A DNA stretch of 64,000 nt from Oceanospirillaceae bacterium (GTDB lineage Bacteria; Pseudomonadota; Gammaproteobacteria; Pseudomonadales; Balneatricaceae). The stretch's first letter is position 1; each line of letters opens with the position of its first letter. The notes below the pieces were generated by a model. It was not told the DNA's origin. It did not search any database and saw only the letters and a list, made by a program, of their open reading frames with translations. Positions 17,591-27,100 of this stretch are shown here, one piece after another. The stretch is from contig JABSQZ010000020.1 in NCBI GenBank assembly GCA_013215505.1, positions 1 through 64,000 on the forward strand. The letters run 5' to 3'. Both the position numbers and the translations under genes were made by a program.

Positions 17591-17929
17591 AAAGTAAAAG
17601 TGAAAATAAACGGGACTGTGTGGGGCAGGGAATCTGCATTAAAAACAGTAATGGGCAACACTAAAATACTGAAAGCCATTATAAAAAGCTTTGTTGTGGA
17701 TATGCCTGCCAGAATTGAGGCATTAGGTGCGGCAATAAACCGCAAAGATATTAAACAAAGGTGTCGTCTCGCCCATTGAATTAGAGGGTTTTATGCCAAT
17801 ATTAGTGGCTTGTATTTACTATGTTTGGCAAGTGCATTGGAACAGGCGTCGCTAATCGATAACATTGATTGGTTTGAATTTTTTACACTGATATCTCAGC
17901 GGCACCCCCTTCATTACACCTACAACTAG
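17591..17929 (+). pseudogene. Decayed C-terminal HPt domain of the hybrid kinase
   Basis: In the +2 frame just after the kinase stop, the translation reads WGRESALKTVMGNTKILKAI and later ARIEALGAAINRKDIKQRCRLAH. It is interrupted by a TGA at 17777-17779 and then continues in the same frame as IRGFYANISGLYLLCLASAL to a TAG at 17927. This is a typical HPt helix bundle in which LAH-x-I-R-G is the phospho-His motif; the TGA replaces what would be the Ser/Thr codon after the His. One frameshift near 17,560-17,600 separates it from the kinase. Two independent lesions argue for true loss rather than a single sequencing error. Confidence 0.7.
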
Positions 17930-18523
17930 AGCAGTTTGTAGCTGAGCAATAAATACGGCAGCAGCGGCAGTCTTGTCGCAGGGCATTTACGTCGACTCGC
18001 TCGGTATTAGTCAAGTTTTAACCTGACATTTACCTTCAAAAGAATAATTTACAGCCCCTTCCAATCAGAAATTCCTAGTTATTACCCATCCAACGAGCTT
18101 GTCGAATTTAGACTGCTATTGGCCCGTGAACTGCCTCATGCCCCACGACAATGCCATTGCACGGATCTATTTAAGCAGAAGATAAGTTTGCTATTGGTGA
18201 ACTCGAAAAAGGAAGTATTTGAGAAAAACACTTAAAAAATCACCAATTTCGATTCGGTTTTTTGATAATTTTCTTTATAAATAAATCATCTGAGTTAATT
18301 GTCTGGCCGAGTTAATTACCTGGCTCATGAAGAGTTTGTTACCTAACGATGCTGGTAGAGCGGGTAACCAAAATGCGGATTGGTGCAGCGCGCCAGTGCC
18401 TCTTTGCGAAGGCCAGCGATTTTGAATACAACTTTTGATACTTCTCCCGGCTTACCTAAGGTGATGCGGGAATTACCTTTAATGCATCGCCAGTGATCAG
18501 TCGCTCTGCAGTTTATTATCAGC
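17930..18523. other. Intergenic region with unassigned open stretches
   Basis: Two stretches are open for 50 or more codons: plus strand about 18,060-18,230, and minus strand from the end of the LysE gene down to a TAG at 18343-18345 (its tail reads RKEALARCTNPHFGYPLYQ). Neither has a convincing start or a resemblance I can name. They may be relics of lost genes. Confidence 0.25.
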
Positions 18524-19144
18524 CTATAGTGTTTTGACGCTCAATAAAATGGCCGCCAAAATCATAAAACTACCGCCGCTGCGTTCTATCCACGCCCTGG
18601 CAGATCCCTTAAATTTTTCTGTCACCCAGCTTGCCATTTTGCCATAAGCAGACAGGAAAGAGCCGTCGATGACTATGTAGGTCGCCGACAGGATCAGGAA
18701 CTGGGGCCAAAAGGGCTGATTGGCTTGGATAAACTGAGGAAACAGCGCAGCAAAAAAGACCACGGCTTTAGGGTTGGCGGCTGATGTAATAAAACCCTGC
18801 AACCACAGTGTTTTCAGAGTCGCTGACTTGCCCTCATTTAGCAGTGCACCAGAGCCTGGGGAAGCTTTGAGGATCATCCTTATGCCCAGCCAGATCAAAT
18901 AACACACGCCCAACCATTTGATCACCAATAGCGCCTGACCGGATGCCGCTATGATCGCCGCTAATCCCAACCCGGAAGCTAACATCTGCAGAGCATTTGC
19001 ACTGAGATCCCCCGCCGCGGTAGCCAGTGAGCGGCCAAACCCGTGACTGGCGCTGTTTGACAGCATCAATAACTGGCTTGGGCCCGGTGTACTCATTAAA
19101 GCCAGCACAGTGGCGACATAGATCAACCATATTTGTAGGGTCAT
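18524..19144 (-). CDS. LysE/RhtB-family amino acid exporter
   Basis: 206 residues from the ATG at 19144, which has AAGGAG at a good distance; the frame is open further upstream but without a comparable site. About six hydrophobic helices. The family motif STPGPSQLLMLSNSASHGFGRS lies after the first helix, and NPKAVVFFAALFPQF is the conserved mid-protein stretch. It probably exports an amino acid or related small molecule across the inner membrane. It is divergent from an AraC-type regulator across 191 bp, a common arrangement for a regulator and its exporter. Confidence 0.88.
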   Translation of the reverse strand: MTLQIWLIYVATVLALMSTPGPSQLLMLSNSASHGFGRSLATAAGDLSANALQMLASGLGLAAIIAASGQALLVIKWLGVCYLIWLGIRMILKASPGSGALLNEGKSATLKTLWLQGFITSAANPKAVVFFAALFPQFIQANQPFWPQFLILSATYIVIDGSFLSAYGKMASWVTEKFKGSARAWIERSGGSFMILAAILLSVKTL

Positions 19145-19335
19145 GTGCAGATACTCCTTCTCGCTATGAATGTATGCCAATTTGCTGCCAGCGCTATTGC
19201 TAGTGCTGTTTCGTTCGGCGAATATCAATTGTAGTTTCGGCTATCCGCTACAGTTTCTATTACCTGTTAAGTGTTGCAGTTTAAAGAGTATAAGTTGTAA
19301 CATCTGTCGACAAAAACTCATTTAATGTCTCTAAT

Positions 19336-20064
19336 ATGCCAATGCTGTCAAAGATCACAGTTGCAAGCCTCGCCTCCGACTATCCGGCTGGCCATCTTAT
19401 TGCTGAACATGCACACCCTACCAAGCAGATCATCTATGCGATTGAAGGAGTGATGCGCGTAGAAGCAGAGCAGGGACTGTGGGTTGTTCCCCCAGGACGG
19501 GGTCTGTGGATGCCTGAGCGTGTATTGCACCAGATACACTGTGTTGGTGCAGTAAAGCTTCGCACCCTTTACCTCAGTGGACAAGATGCAGCCTTTACTG
19601 ACTCCATTCAGGTTTTTGATGTTTCCGACTTGATGCGCGAAGTTGTGATTCGACTAACGGAGCAAGTTTCATCGCTAGTGGCAGAGCATTTAACGGCAAT
19701 TCTTATCGATGAGCTTAGCCGTGCAGACTCTGCAGCACTTTTTTTACCCACAGCGAAAGATGCCCGTGTTTCCCGCATGGGGGCTGCTTGGCTTGCCAAC
19801 CCAGCAGATCAGGCAACATTGCAAGACTGGGCAAATATACTCGGATACTCTCCCAGAACTCTTATCCGCCGTGTTAAAAAAGAAACAGGCATGTCATTTA
19901 GAGAATATCGACGACAAGCACGCATTCTTGCAGCCCTGGAGCTGCTGTCGGCAGGGAACTCCGTCACTAATACCGCTTTAGATGTGGGTTTTGAAAGCCC
20001 CAGTGCCTTTATCCAATCCTTCAAGGCGGTCATGGGAAAAACCCCTGGGCACATATTTGACTGA
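19336..20064 (+). CDS. AraC-family regulator with N-terminal cupin sensor
   Basis: 242 residues. The N-terminal part is a cupin (EHAHPTKQIIYAIEGVMRV, then VPPGRGLWMPERVLHQI). The C-terminal part has the AraC double helix-turn-helix: DWANILGYSPRTLIRRVKKE, and VTNTALDVGFESPSAFIQSF followed by GKTPGHIF. It is divergently transcribed from the LysE-type exporter and is likely its regulator. The ligand is not shown by the sequence. Confidence 0.88.
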   Translation: MPMLSKITVASLASDYPAGHLIAEHAHPTKQIIYAIEGVMRVEAEQGLWVVPPGRGLWMPERVLHQIHCVGAVKLRTLYLSGQDAAFTDSIQVFDVSDLMREVVIRLTEQVSSLVAEHLTAILIDELSRADSAALFLPTAKDARVSRMGAAWLANPADQATLQDWANILGYSPRTLIRRVKKETGMSFREYRRQARILAALELLSAGNSVTNTALDVGFESPSAFIQSFKAVMGKTPGHIFD

Positions 20065-20140
20065 TCTGCAAAGGCTTAGTTGCAGAGAGAAGTTTGAAAA
20101 CCTTGGTTACTTGATTTGAATTGGGCTTTGAATGTAACTC

Positions 20141-20704
20141 TCAGACTGGGTTTTCAAAATACACATGCTTTTTAAGACTATATATTGTCACTTCTTTAGC
20201 TATTTCCTGTTCAAAAAAAAGGCCTTGCAGTTTTAAACCTGATTTTTCCATTACCTTTAGTGATGCTTTATTTTCTGAAACAGCTCCGGCCATAATGCAA
20301 TTTACTGATAATTCGTTAAAACCCTTAAATATTAGAGCTTTAGATCCTTCAGTTGCATAGCCTTTGCCCCAGGACGATTGTATGAATCTATAGCCTAATT
20401 CAACATCATCTGGGTCGGAAATATCAGGGTTAAAATAAGAGGCGTTTTTTATAGGCCTGAATAAAAACCAGCCAATAAATTGATGGGTAGATTTTTCCTC
20501 TACCGCCCAAAATCCGTAGCCGTCGTATTCTTCATAATAGGAATAAACGGCTTGTATGAAGGTCCTGATTTTTTCGCGATTGACCTCAATACCTGGGAAA
20601 AAACGTACTACTTCAGGATCGCTATCTAACTCAAATAAATTATTTTCATCTGCATCGGTGAATTGACGCAGGATGAGTCGATCTGTTTCTAAGAATATTT
20701 TCAT
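20141..20704 (-). CDS. GNAT acetyltransferase, RimJ/RimL type
   Basis: 187 residues. It opens with LETDRLILRQFTDADENNLF, the standard start of this subgroup. The acetyl-CoA loop lies around SSWGKGYATEGSKALI, and NCIMAGAVSENKASLKVMEKSGL is the conserved second half. It should acetylate an amino group of a protein N-terminus, amino acid or drug; the target is unknown. It converges with the AraC gene. Confidence 0.85.
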   Translation of the reverse strand: MKIFLETDRLILRQFTDADENNLFELDSDPEVVRFFPGIEVNREKIRTFIQAVYSYYEEYDGYGFWAVEEKSTHQFIGWFLFRPIKNASYFNPDISDPDDVELGYRFIQSSWGKGYATEGSKALIFKGFNELSVNCIMAGAVSENKASLKVMEKSGLKLQGLFFEQEIAKEVTIYSLKKHVYFENPV

Positions 20705-20882
20705 TTATTCCTCTGTGATTGATGCTCAGTATGAATGTGACTTACTGGTATATTTGCCGGTGCCTTAGGATATGTGGTCGATTAGTTGTATAAATTAATA
20801 ACTGCTTTACTCCGCTTTTATAATTTTAATTATACATAATTAATTCATAGGTTTGTATGAACATAATCACTCTATAAATACT

Positions 20883-21450
20883 CTAGATGTAAGCGTGATA
20901 TAGCTGTTGATAGCTTTGTTTTACAGAGGAATTAGTTTTGTTTACATAGAGCTCCAAAGCTTCACTTTCAGCTATTAGTTCTTCCACTAAACCCCAGAGT
21001 TTTGGAGCAAATTCTTTGATATATTTCATTTTAGCCCTTACTTTTTCACTTGTTGTCACTGTGTCACTCAGGCTTCCCGTTATAGGGTGATTTAGTAAAG
21101 GTTAGATACCGTCGAAGATTGCTGCGAATTTCGCCTGCTCAGTGGAGCGATTTCCAAATTTTTTCCATAAATTAATATATTCGATTTTTTGATCATTGGG
21201 CAATAGAGAAAATAGTCTGCGCGCAGCCCTGGTTTCATCTTCGAACTTTGAAGTTTGCTCTGCATCGTACAGCCATGTGTCACCGGCATCTATTTCCACC
21301 AGGTCATGGATTAACAGCAGCTTGGTAACCTTAAACATATCTAAATCGCTGGCTACATGCTATTCAAGAATAAGTGCCATGAGGGCTACATTCCATGAAT
21401 GTTAAACTGAGTTTTCCTGCCTTTGAGTGAATTTAATTTCAATATATTAC
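20883..21450 (-). pseudogene. HD-domain hydrolase pseudogene with three in-frame stops
   Basis: One minus-strand frame reads, across stops, RQENSV*HSWNVALMALILE*HVASD, then TKLLLIHDLVEIDAGDTWLYD, later AAIFDGI*PLLNHPITGS, and finally YIKEFAPKLWGLVEELIAES to a TAG at 20883. This is the HD-type phosphohydrolase family: the conserved ENSxEHSWH, the HD in LLIHDLVEIDAGDT, and a C-terminal aromatic LW helix. The three stops are TAA, TAG and TAA, at positions where relatives have Glu or Gln (first and third); no frameshift is needed. The N-terminus is missing or too diverged. The pieces are visible only as separate 78- and 48-codon frames. Confidence 0.75.
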
Positions 21451-21470
21451 ACCCTGATAAAAAACTTAAT

Positions 21471-22739
21471 TCACACTGCTCTTTTTGCAGGAGCTGACTC
21501 AATTTCCTGTTTAAATTTTCTCCTTTGATCCCAGGCGAGTATGCTGGAAAAAAAGATAATGACTAATCCCCAGTAGTAAAAGTAATCGCTACTACTGGAA
21601 AGCTTTACAAATGTTGGCGATAAGCACATTAACAATGCTCCCACAGAAAATGCCATCTCCAGATAAGCTTTAGTCCGGCCAATGGTCTGCTCGGTACAAA
21701 TTTGTAATACTCTGCTATCAATAGTGATACGGCACATCCAGACACAGAACCCGAGAGCTGCATGCAATATTGCAAGGGGAATTATCGAACTCATTGCAGA
21801 AAAAATGACAGTAATTAGGCCAATTAATACCGCGAGTATGTAGACCATATTGGCGGCTGCTAATTTCTTTAGGCCAAGGCTTAACAACATTGCTGCTAAC
21901 ATGCCGCCCACTGGCCAAGCTGCATCCACAAAGCCAAAAGCATCACTGCCAAGGGCTAAATCATCGCGAATAAACGAGGAGAGAATGGCGTTGGATAACT
22001 GGCCAATCGGTAGGGCGATGGCTGCGATTAACGCTAAGATTAACAATTGAGGGCTGTTGCGAAAGAAAGCTAATCCACTGCTGAAATCAGTAAAAAAACT
22101 ATTTGCGCCGACAACAGTATTGTTTACAGAAACGTATTTAATACTTATTACTGTAAAAATCAGCACAACCGAAGACCCAGCAGCAAAATAGAAGCCAGCA
22201 GCGGGTGATTGTTGGTCGATTATGAATCCAGTGAGCAGTGTACCTGCTGCGGTGGCCAATAAGTGTAACCCCCGAAAGCGGGCAACTGCACTTGCCAATT
22301 TATCTTTGTTGACATTGGCGTGTATCAAACCATCATGTGATCCCTGATAGATCAGGCGAAAAAAAGTGACAATTATCACGGCAATGAAAAACCAAAATAC
22401 CGGCAATTGATGGTTTTCTGATAGAGCTAAACCCAATACAAGCAGCGTCATAGCGAGTGCGAAGTGGGTAATTATGGTCAAATATTTGCGGTTGTACCTG
22501 TCGACTATAATGCCAATGATGGGGCCTGCCAGTATGCTGGTCAACATAGCCGTAATGAAAACTTGTCCAACTGCAGCAATATCATCGCTGACAATTAATG
22601 TTGTCCAGCCTATGCACACTAAATAGGAACCCCGGGCCAGACCTGCGAAACACTCCATAAAATATAAAAATCTTAAATTGTGTTGCTGCATGATGTAAAC
22701 ACTCTTATCTGGTCCCTGATGAGAATCTGAAAGTATCAT
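21471..22739 (-). CDS. MFS transporter (EntS/MFS_3-like)
   Basis: 422 residues with about 12 hydrophobic helices. The loop between helices 2 and 3 reads GIIVDRYNRKYL, the MFS signature region. Met17 (22691) is an alternative start; neither has a strong ribosome-binding site. Overall layout resembles multidrug or siderophore-type exporters of the MFS_3 group, but no siderophore gene is nearby. Substrate unknown. Confidence 0.8.
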   Translation of the reverse strand: MILSDSHQGPDKSVYIMQQHNLRFLYFMECFAGLARGSYLVCIGWTTLIVSDDIAAVGQVFITAMLTSILAGPIIGIIVDRYNRKYLTIITHFALAMTLLVLGLALSENHQLPVFWFFIAVIIVTFFRLIYQGSHDGLIHANVNKDKLASAVARFRGLHLLATAAGTLLTGFIIDQQSPAAGFYFAAGSSVVLIFTVISIKYVSVNNTVVGANSFFTDFSSGLAFFRNSPQLLILALIAAIALPIGQLSNAILSSFIRDDLALGSDAFGFVDAAWPVGGMLAAMLLSLGLKKLAAANMVYILAVLIGLITVIFSAMSSIIPLAILHAALGFCVWMCRITIDSRVLQICTEQTIGRTKAYLEMAFSVGALLMCLSPTFVKLSSSSDYFYYWGLVIIFFSSILAWDQRRKFKQEIESAPAKRAV

Positions 22740-22934
22740 ACTGTATGTTTAATTTACATAAATATTGTTAATGGTAAAAAGCAGAAAAGGGATAGGCCCT
22801 TTACAATGAGAAAATTAGTTGTGATTTACAACTTTAGGTGCAGCGGAATTGTTCGCTTGCTCTTTAAACCCTCATAATATTCTGAGCTATAATTTATTGA
22901 TCCAGTACCCATAATTTTTATTTAGGTTGATGTG

Positions 22935-23813
22935 ATGTTTAAAAACACTGCTGAAAAGATACTATTTTGGATTAAAAAATCGATAATAACACTCGTTGCA
23001 TTGAGTCTCTTCAACGCTCCGTTATACGCCTTAGAAATTAAACTTCCGGTGACTTCGAAATACTTGAGTAGAGACAATTTCAATATTGGTCTGCTGAAAC
23101 TGTTACTGAGTAAAATCCCCGGAGAACACAAAATATCCTCTACCGTCCTGCAATACACCCAAGCCAGGGTTGTGAAGGAGTTGAAAAAAGGAGAAAGTAT
23201 CAATTTATATTGGATGGGCACTTCGCCCGAATTGGAGCGCGACTTACTGCCGGTGTATTTTCCTATCTATCGTGGGCTATTGGGGCATAGGGTTTTAATC
23301 ATACATAAAAACGATAAAAGTAGCTTTGATCATATCACCTCACTAGATGACCTTAGCAACTATGTCGGAGTACAGGGAATTGGCTGGTCAGACATAAAAA
23401 TTCTTGAACACGCAAAATTAAAGCAAAAACAAGCAGTGTATGAAAACATTTTTAGTTTGATGAATCGCGGCCGTTATGACTATTTTTCACGAGGTATCAA
23501 CGAGGCATACAGAGAAGTGGCGTCCAGACAAAGTGCAATGCCTAATTTGTACATTGATGAAAACATATTATTGGTATATCCATTTGCGTTTTATCTGTTT
23601 ACCAATCCTGAAAATGAAGAGTTAGCAAGATTATTAACTCAAGCTTTTAACCAGGCATACGATGACGGTAGTTTTCTGGATTATTTCTACAAGCACTCTG
23701 AAACGTTAGAAACATTTAAATTAATGAATATAAAAAAAAGAGTCCGCTACGATATTGCTAACCCTTTCCTGACTTCCCGCACTAAAGCGATAGCTGCCAG
23801 GTATTGGCATTAG
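22935..23813 (+). CDS. Periplasmic binding-protein-like protein of unknown ligand
   Basis: 292 residues (a GTG one codon earlier is possible). A signal peptide lies at about 1-35, with ITLVALSLFNAPLYALE. The rest follows the two-lobed solute-binding layout: SLDDLSNYVGVQGIGWSDIKI resembles the lobe hinge, and LLVYPFAFYLFTNPENEELARLL the later strand-helix unit of family-3 binding proteins. No permease is adjacent. It may be a stand-alone sensor or binding protein. It differs strongly in sequence from the one at 7429-8229. Confidence 0.6.
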   Translation: MFKNTAEKILFWIKKSIITLVALSLFNAPLYALEIKLPVTSKYLSRDNFNIGLLKLLLSKIPGEHKISSTVLQYTQARVVKELKKGESINLYWMGTSPELERDLLPVYFPIYRGLLGHRVLIIHKNDKSSFDHITSLDDLSNYVGVQGIGWSDIKILEHAKLKQKQAVYENIFSLMNRGRYDYFSRGINEAYREVASRQSAMPNLYIDENILLVYPFAFYLFTNPENEELARLLTQAFNQAYDDGSFLDYFYKHSETLETFKLMNIKKRVRYDIANPFLTSRTKAIAARYWH

Positions 23814-24125
23814 CCATCAACGAATCTCTAGGTCGGCATATGAGGTAACTTAGGTGTAATCAGAGAAATTAAAATTCTCCAACTCGCGCGCATGGATTTC
23901 AATCTGAGACATGTATTGTTGCTGATAACCCTTGGCTATGGATAGGGGTGATCAAGAGGTCATTCTTGACCGCTGGGTTGTCATTAACAGAGAATTTGAA
24001 AACCATCCCGAAACTGAATATTAGTTAATCTAATCGATTAACAGAATGATTTTTAATCGGTTTTAGTTATAATTCACTGATCAATTCACTCCTCTTTAAG
24101 TGCGAAAAATGAAAATCAGGGATTT
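23814..24125. other. Intergenic region, nothing assigned
   Basis: 312 bp of AT-rich DNA between the binding protein and the large envelope protein. It likely contains the promoter of the latter (TTATAATTC near 24,068 resembles a -10). No ORF or repeat worth naming. Confidence 0.35.
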
Positions 24126-27100
24126 ATGATGTTTAGGATTATTAAAGCTGTGTGCAGCTTATTGTTGTTAACGACCCTCAATCTGAATGCGGCGCCGAAT
24201 GTTATTGAGGCCCCGCAAGCCTTAAAACAATGGCGGGGCTGGGTGGTACATCAATATCCTGAGCTCAACTGCAGTCAGGGGCCAGAAAACATCAGGCGTA
24301 ATTGTCACTGGCACTCGGCATTAAATGTAGAGGTTAGTACTGGCCAGATTACTTTTTCGCAACAGCATATTCTTGAGAAACAGGGCTGGATTGAGTTACC
24401 CGGCGACACAGATTCCTGGCCCAGCGTGGTGCGTGTTAATGGTTACCCTGAAAATATTATGCGCCACAATCAACAACCGGCGCTCTATTTAGCCCCAGGT
24501 GAACACTTGATTGAAGGGAGTATCTCGATAAGCGAGGTACCGCTGTCACTTAAACTTCCCAGCTCCAGTACTTTTGTCAATTTAACCATCGATGGCAAAG
24601 AAATAAGCCAGGCCAGTGTTGATAATCAATCCCTGTTACTCAATCAAGTTAAAGTCAAAGTAGCCAAAGCCAGTGATAGCCTGAATGTGCAAGTGTATCG
24701 ATTGCTCCGCGATGGCTATCCGCTGTGGCTGGAGAGCAAAATTGAGGTAAATGTATCGGGCGAGAGACGCATTGAAACTTTGGGCAGAGTACTACCGGCA
24801 GGTTTTGAGTTAACCGATATTCGATCAAAACTGCCACTGCGCATCGATGCTCAAGGCAATATGCAAGTACAGCTAGATGCAGGTCGCCATGTGATTCATC
24901 TACAGGCGCGGCTGGTGGATAGTGTTGAGCAATTTAAGGTTGAAGCTCACAAAAATTGGCCGGATCAAGAGCTGTGGAGTTTTGCTCCCAATCGCAGCTA
25001 TCGAATTGTCGATTTGCAAGGTACGCCAATAGATGGCGGGCAAACCAATATGCCAGATCGCTGGAAAGCCTTCAGCAGCTATTTGTTAACACCAGAACAG
25101 GGATTGACCTTGATTGAGAAAAGCCGAGGCGATGTTAACCCGGACCAGCACCAACTGCGTTTAGATCGACAATTATGGCTGAGTTTTAAGGGTGATAATT
25201 TCACCTCACAAGAGCAGATTTCAGGGTCTATGGGTTACCTGGATCGACTCAGTGCCGGTGCCAACTACAGCGCCGGGCGCATTAGTATTAACCGATCTCC
25301 TGTATTGCTAACTACCGTCGAAGGTGATCAGGGGGTAGAAGTATTACCAGGGCCAATCAACATAGATTCGGTCGGCATAGTGCAGGGGCACGATATCGCC
25401 ATTAACCCCTGGTCGAGTGAGCTCAACGACGCTACGCTACAAGTGAACTTGCCTCCTGGCTATCGAATGTTTGCAGTGAGCGGGGCGGATAGCGTCTCTA
25501 ACGATTATCTGTCGAGCTGGAACTTGTGGGAAATTTTTATTGTTATCTTATTCGTGGTAGTGCTGTGTAAACAGTATGGTTTAGCGGCGGGAGCGGTGGG
25601 GCTATTGTATGCTCTGACTATCAATAATATTGAGGGCGCGCCAGGTATCATTTTATTACTGCTGATCATAGGTTTACACTTTGTCGTCAATGTACTGGCG
25701 CAGAATAAAATCCGCGCAGTACTGACGCGTATTTATCAGTTGGGGCTAGTATTACTGTTGTTGAGCTTCTTGCCTTTTGCGATAGAGCAAGCGCGGCTGG
25801 CAATCTATCCACAACTGGAAAAACCTTATTTGATGGATAGTTCAGATTACCGCGATGATCAACAGATTTCCTATGAGATGCAACAAGATCAAATAGAGAT
25901 GCCCTCCGCTTTGCAGGAGAGTAAGAAAATAGTACGGGAAAAAATTCGGACAATGAAACAACAGGCCGCATCCGGGTCAATGCTGCCAGCGCCCGCTCCT
26001 AGGTATCAAAAGCGCTATCAGGAAGGCGAGGTGGTGCAAACTGGACCGGGTATGCCGAGTTGGCGTTGGAATAGAGTCGATATTAGTGTCAGTGGGCCTG
26101 TAGTGGTAGGGCAGAGCATTCAATTGATTATCACGCCCCCCTGGGTCAACCGCACTTTAAATCTACTGCGTATTATTTTGTTTGTCCTACTGGCCTATTT
26201 ACTCTGGCGTCGACACAGCTTTAATGACCCGAGTACCGGTAGTGTAGATAAAGACTCTAAAACTGAAGAGCAGCCAAATGCATCCTCTGGTCCAGCCGCC
26301 AGTGCTAGCATTCTGTTAGTTGCTGCCTTAGTGATTTATTCCGGGATTAATTCCAGCAATCTGTTGGCTGCTGATTTTCCTCCGCAGCAGCTGTTACAAG
26401 AGTACTATCAGCGGCTAAATGAAGCGCCTCAGTGCCATCCCAATTGTGTGGCGATTAATCGACTGAATATCCAAGCCAGCGAATCTGAACTGGTGTTGGA
26501 TATGCACGTCGCCACCCTGGCTAAGGTTCCCTTGCGCCTACCCCTGTCGGTGGTGGACACCCGCAGTGTACAGGTCACCGTCAATGGTGAAGCGGCCAAT
26601 TTTCTCAGTCACTATCGTGGGCGTGCCTACTTGTTATTAGGCAAGGGCTTGCATCGAGTGCAGCTGCGTCTGGGCGCGACAGATTTAAGCCAATTGCAAT
26701 TACAGTTTGATAATATCCCGCAACTGACCCGTTATACAGGAGAGGGTTGGCAAGTATCAGGGATCCATAAACAAGCGGTTCCCAGTGGCCGTATCTCACT
26801 GCGAAAATTAAAAAAACAGCCAGTGACAGAGACTGAGAAACGTTTGACCGCCAACCCAATCCAATCGCTGGTTAAAGTGACCAGGGTATTATCTCTGGAT
26901 GTAGATTGGAGCTTGACTACGACTGTCAGCCGGGTTGCGCCTAGTCGAGGTGCGATTAATCTAGCGGTTGAGTTACTGCCAGGTGAGTCAGTGACCACTG
27001 CCGGGGTGAAAGTGAAAAACAACAAAGTTCTGGTAGATTTAGGGCAAAACAGCACCAGTACCAGCTGGCGCTCAGACTTGCAAAAATCTTCACCTGTCAC

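Noticed and set aside
17555-17600. Programmed ribosomal frameshift joining the hybrid kinase to its HPt domain at the A-run
   Set aside because: The kinase-to-HPt change is +1 rather than the -1 expected at an A-run, and an in-frame TGA still interrupts the HPt domain at its active site.
20883-21450. Stop-codon reassignment as an explanation for stop-interrupted frames
   Set aside because: All three stop codons are used as ordinary terminators by intact genes throughout the window, and the two pseudogenes together use TAA, TAG and TGA internally.
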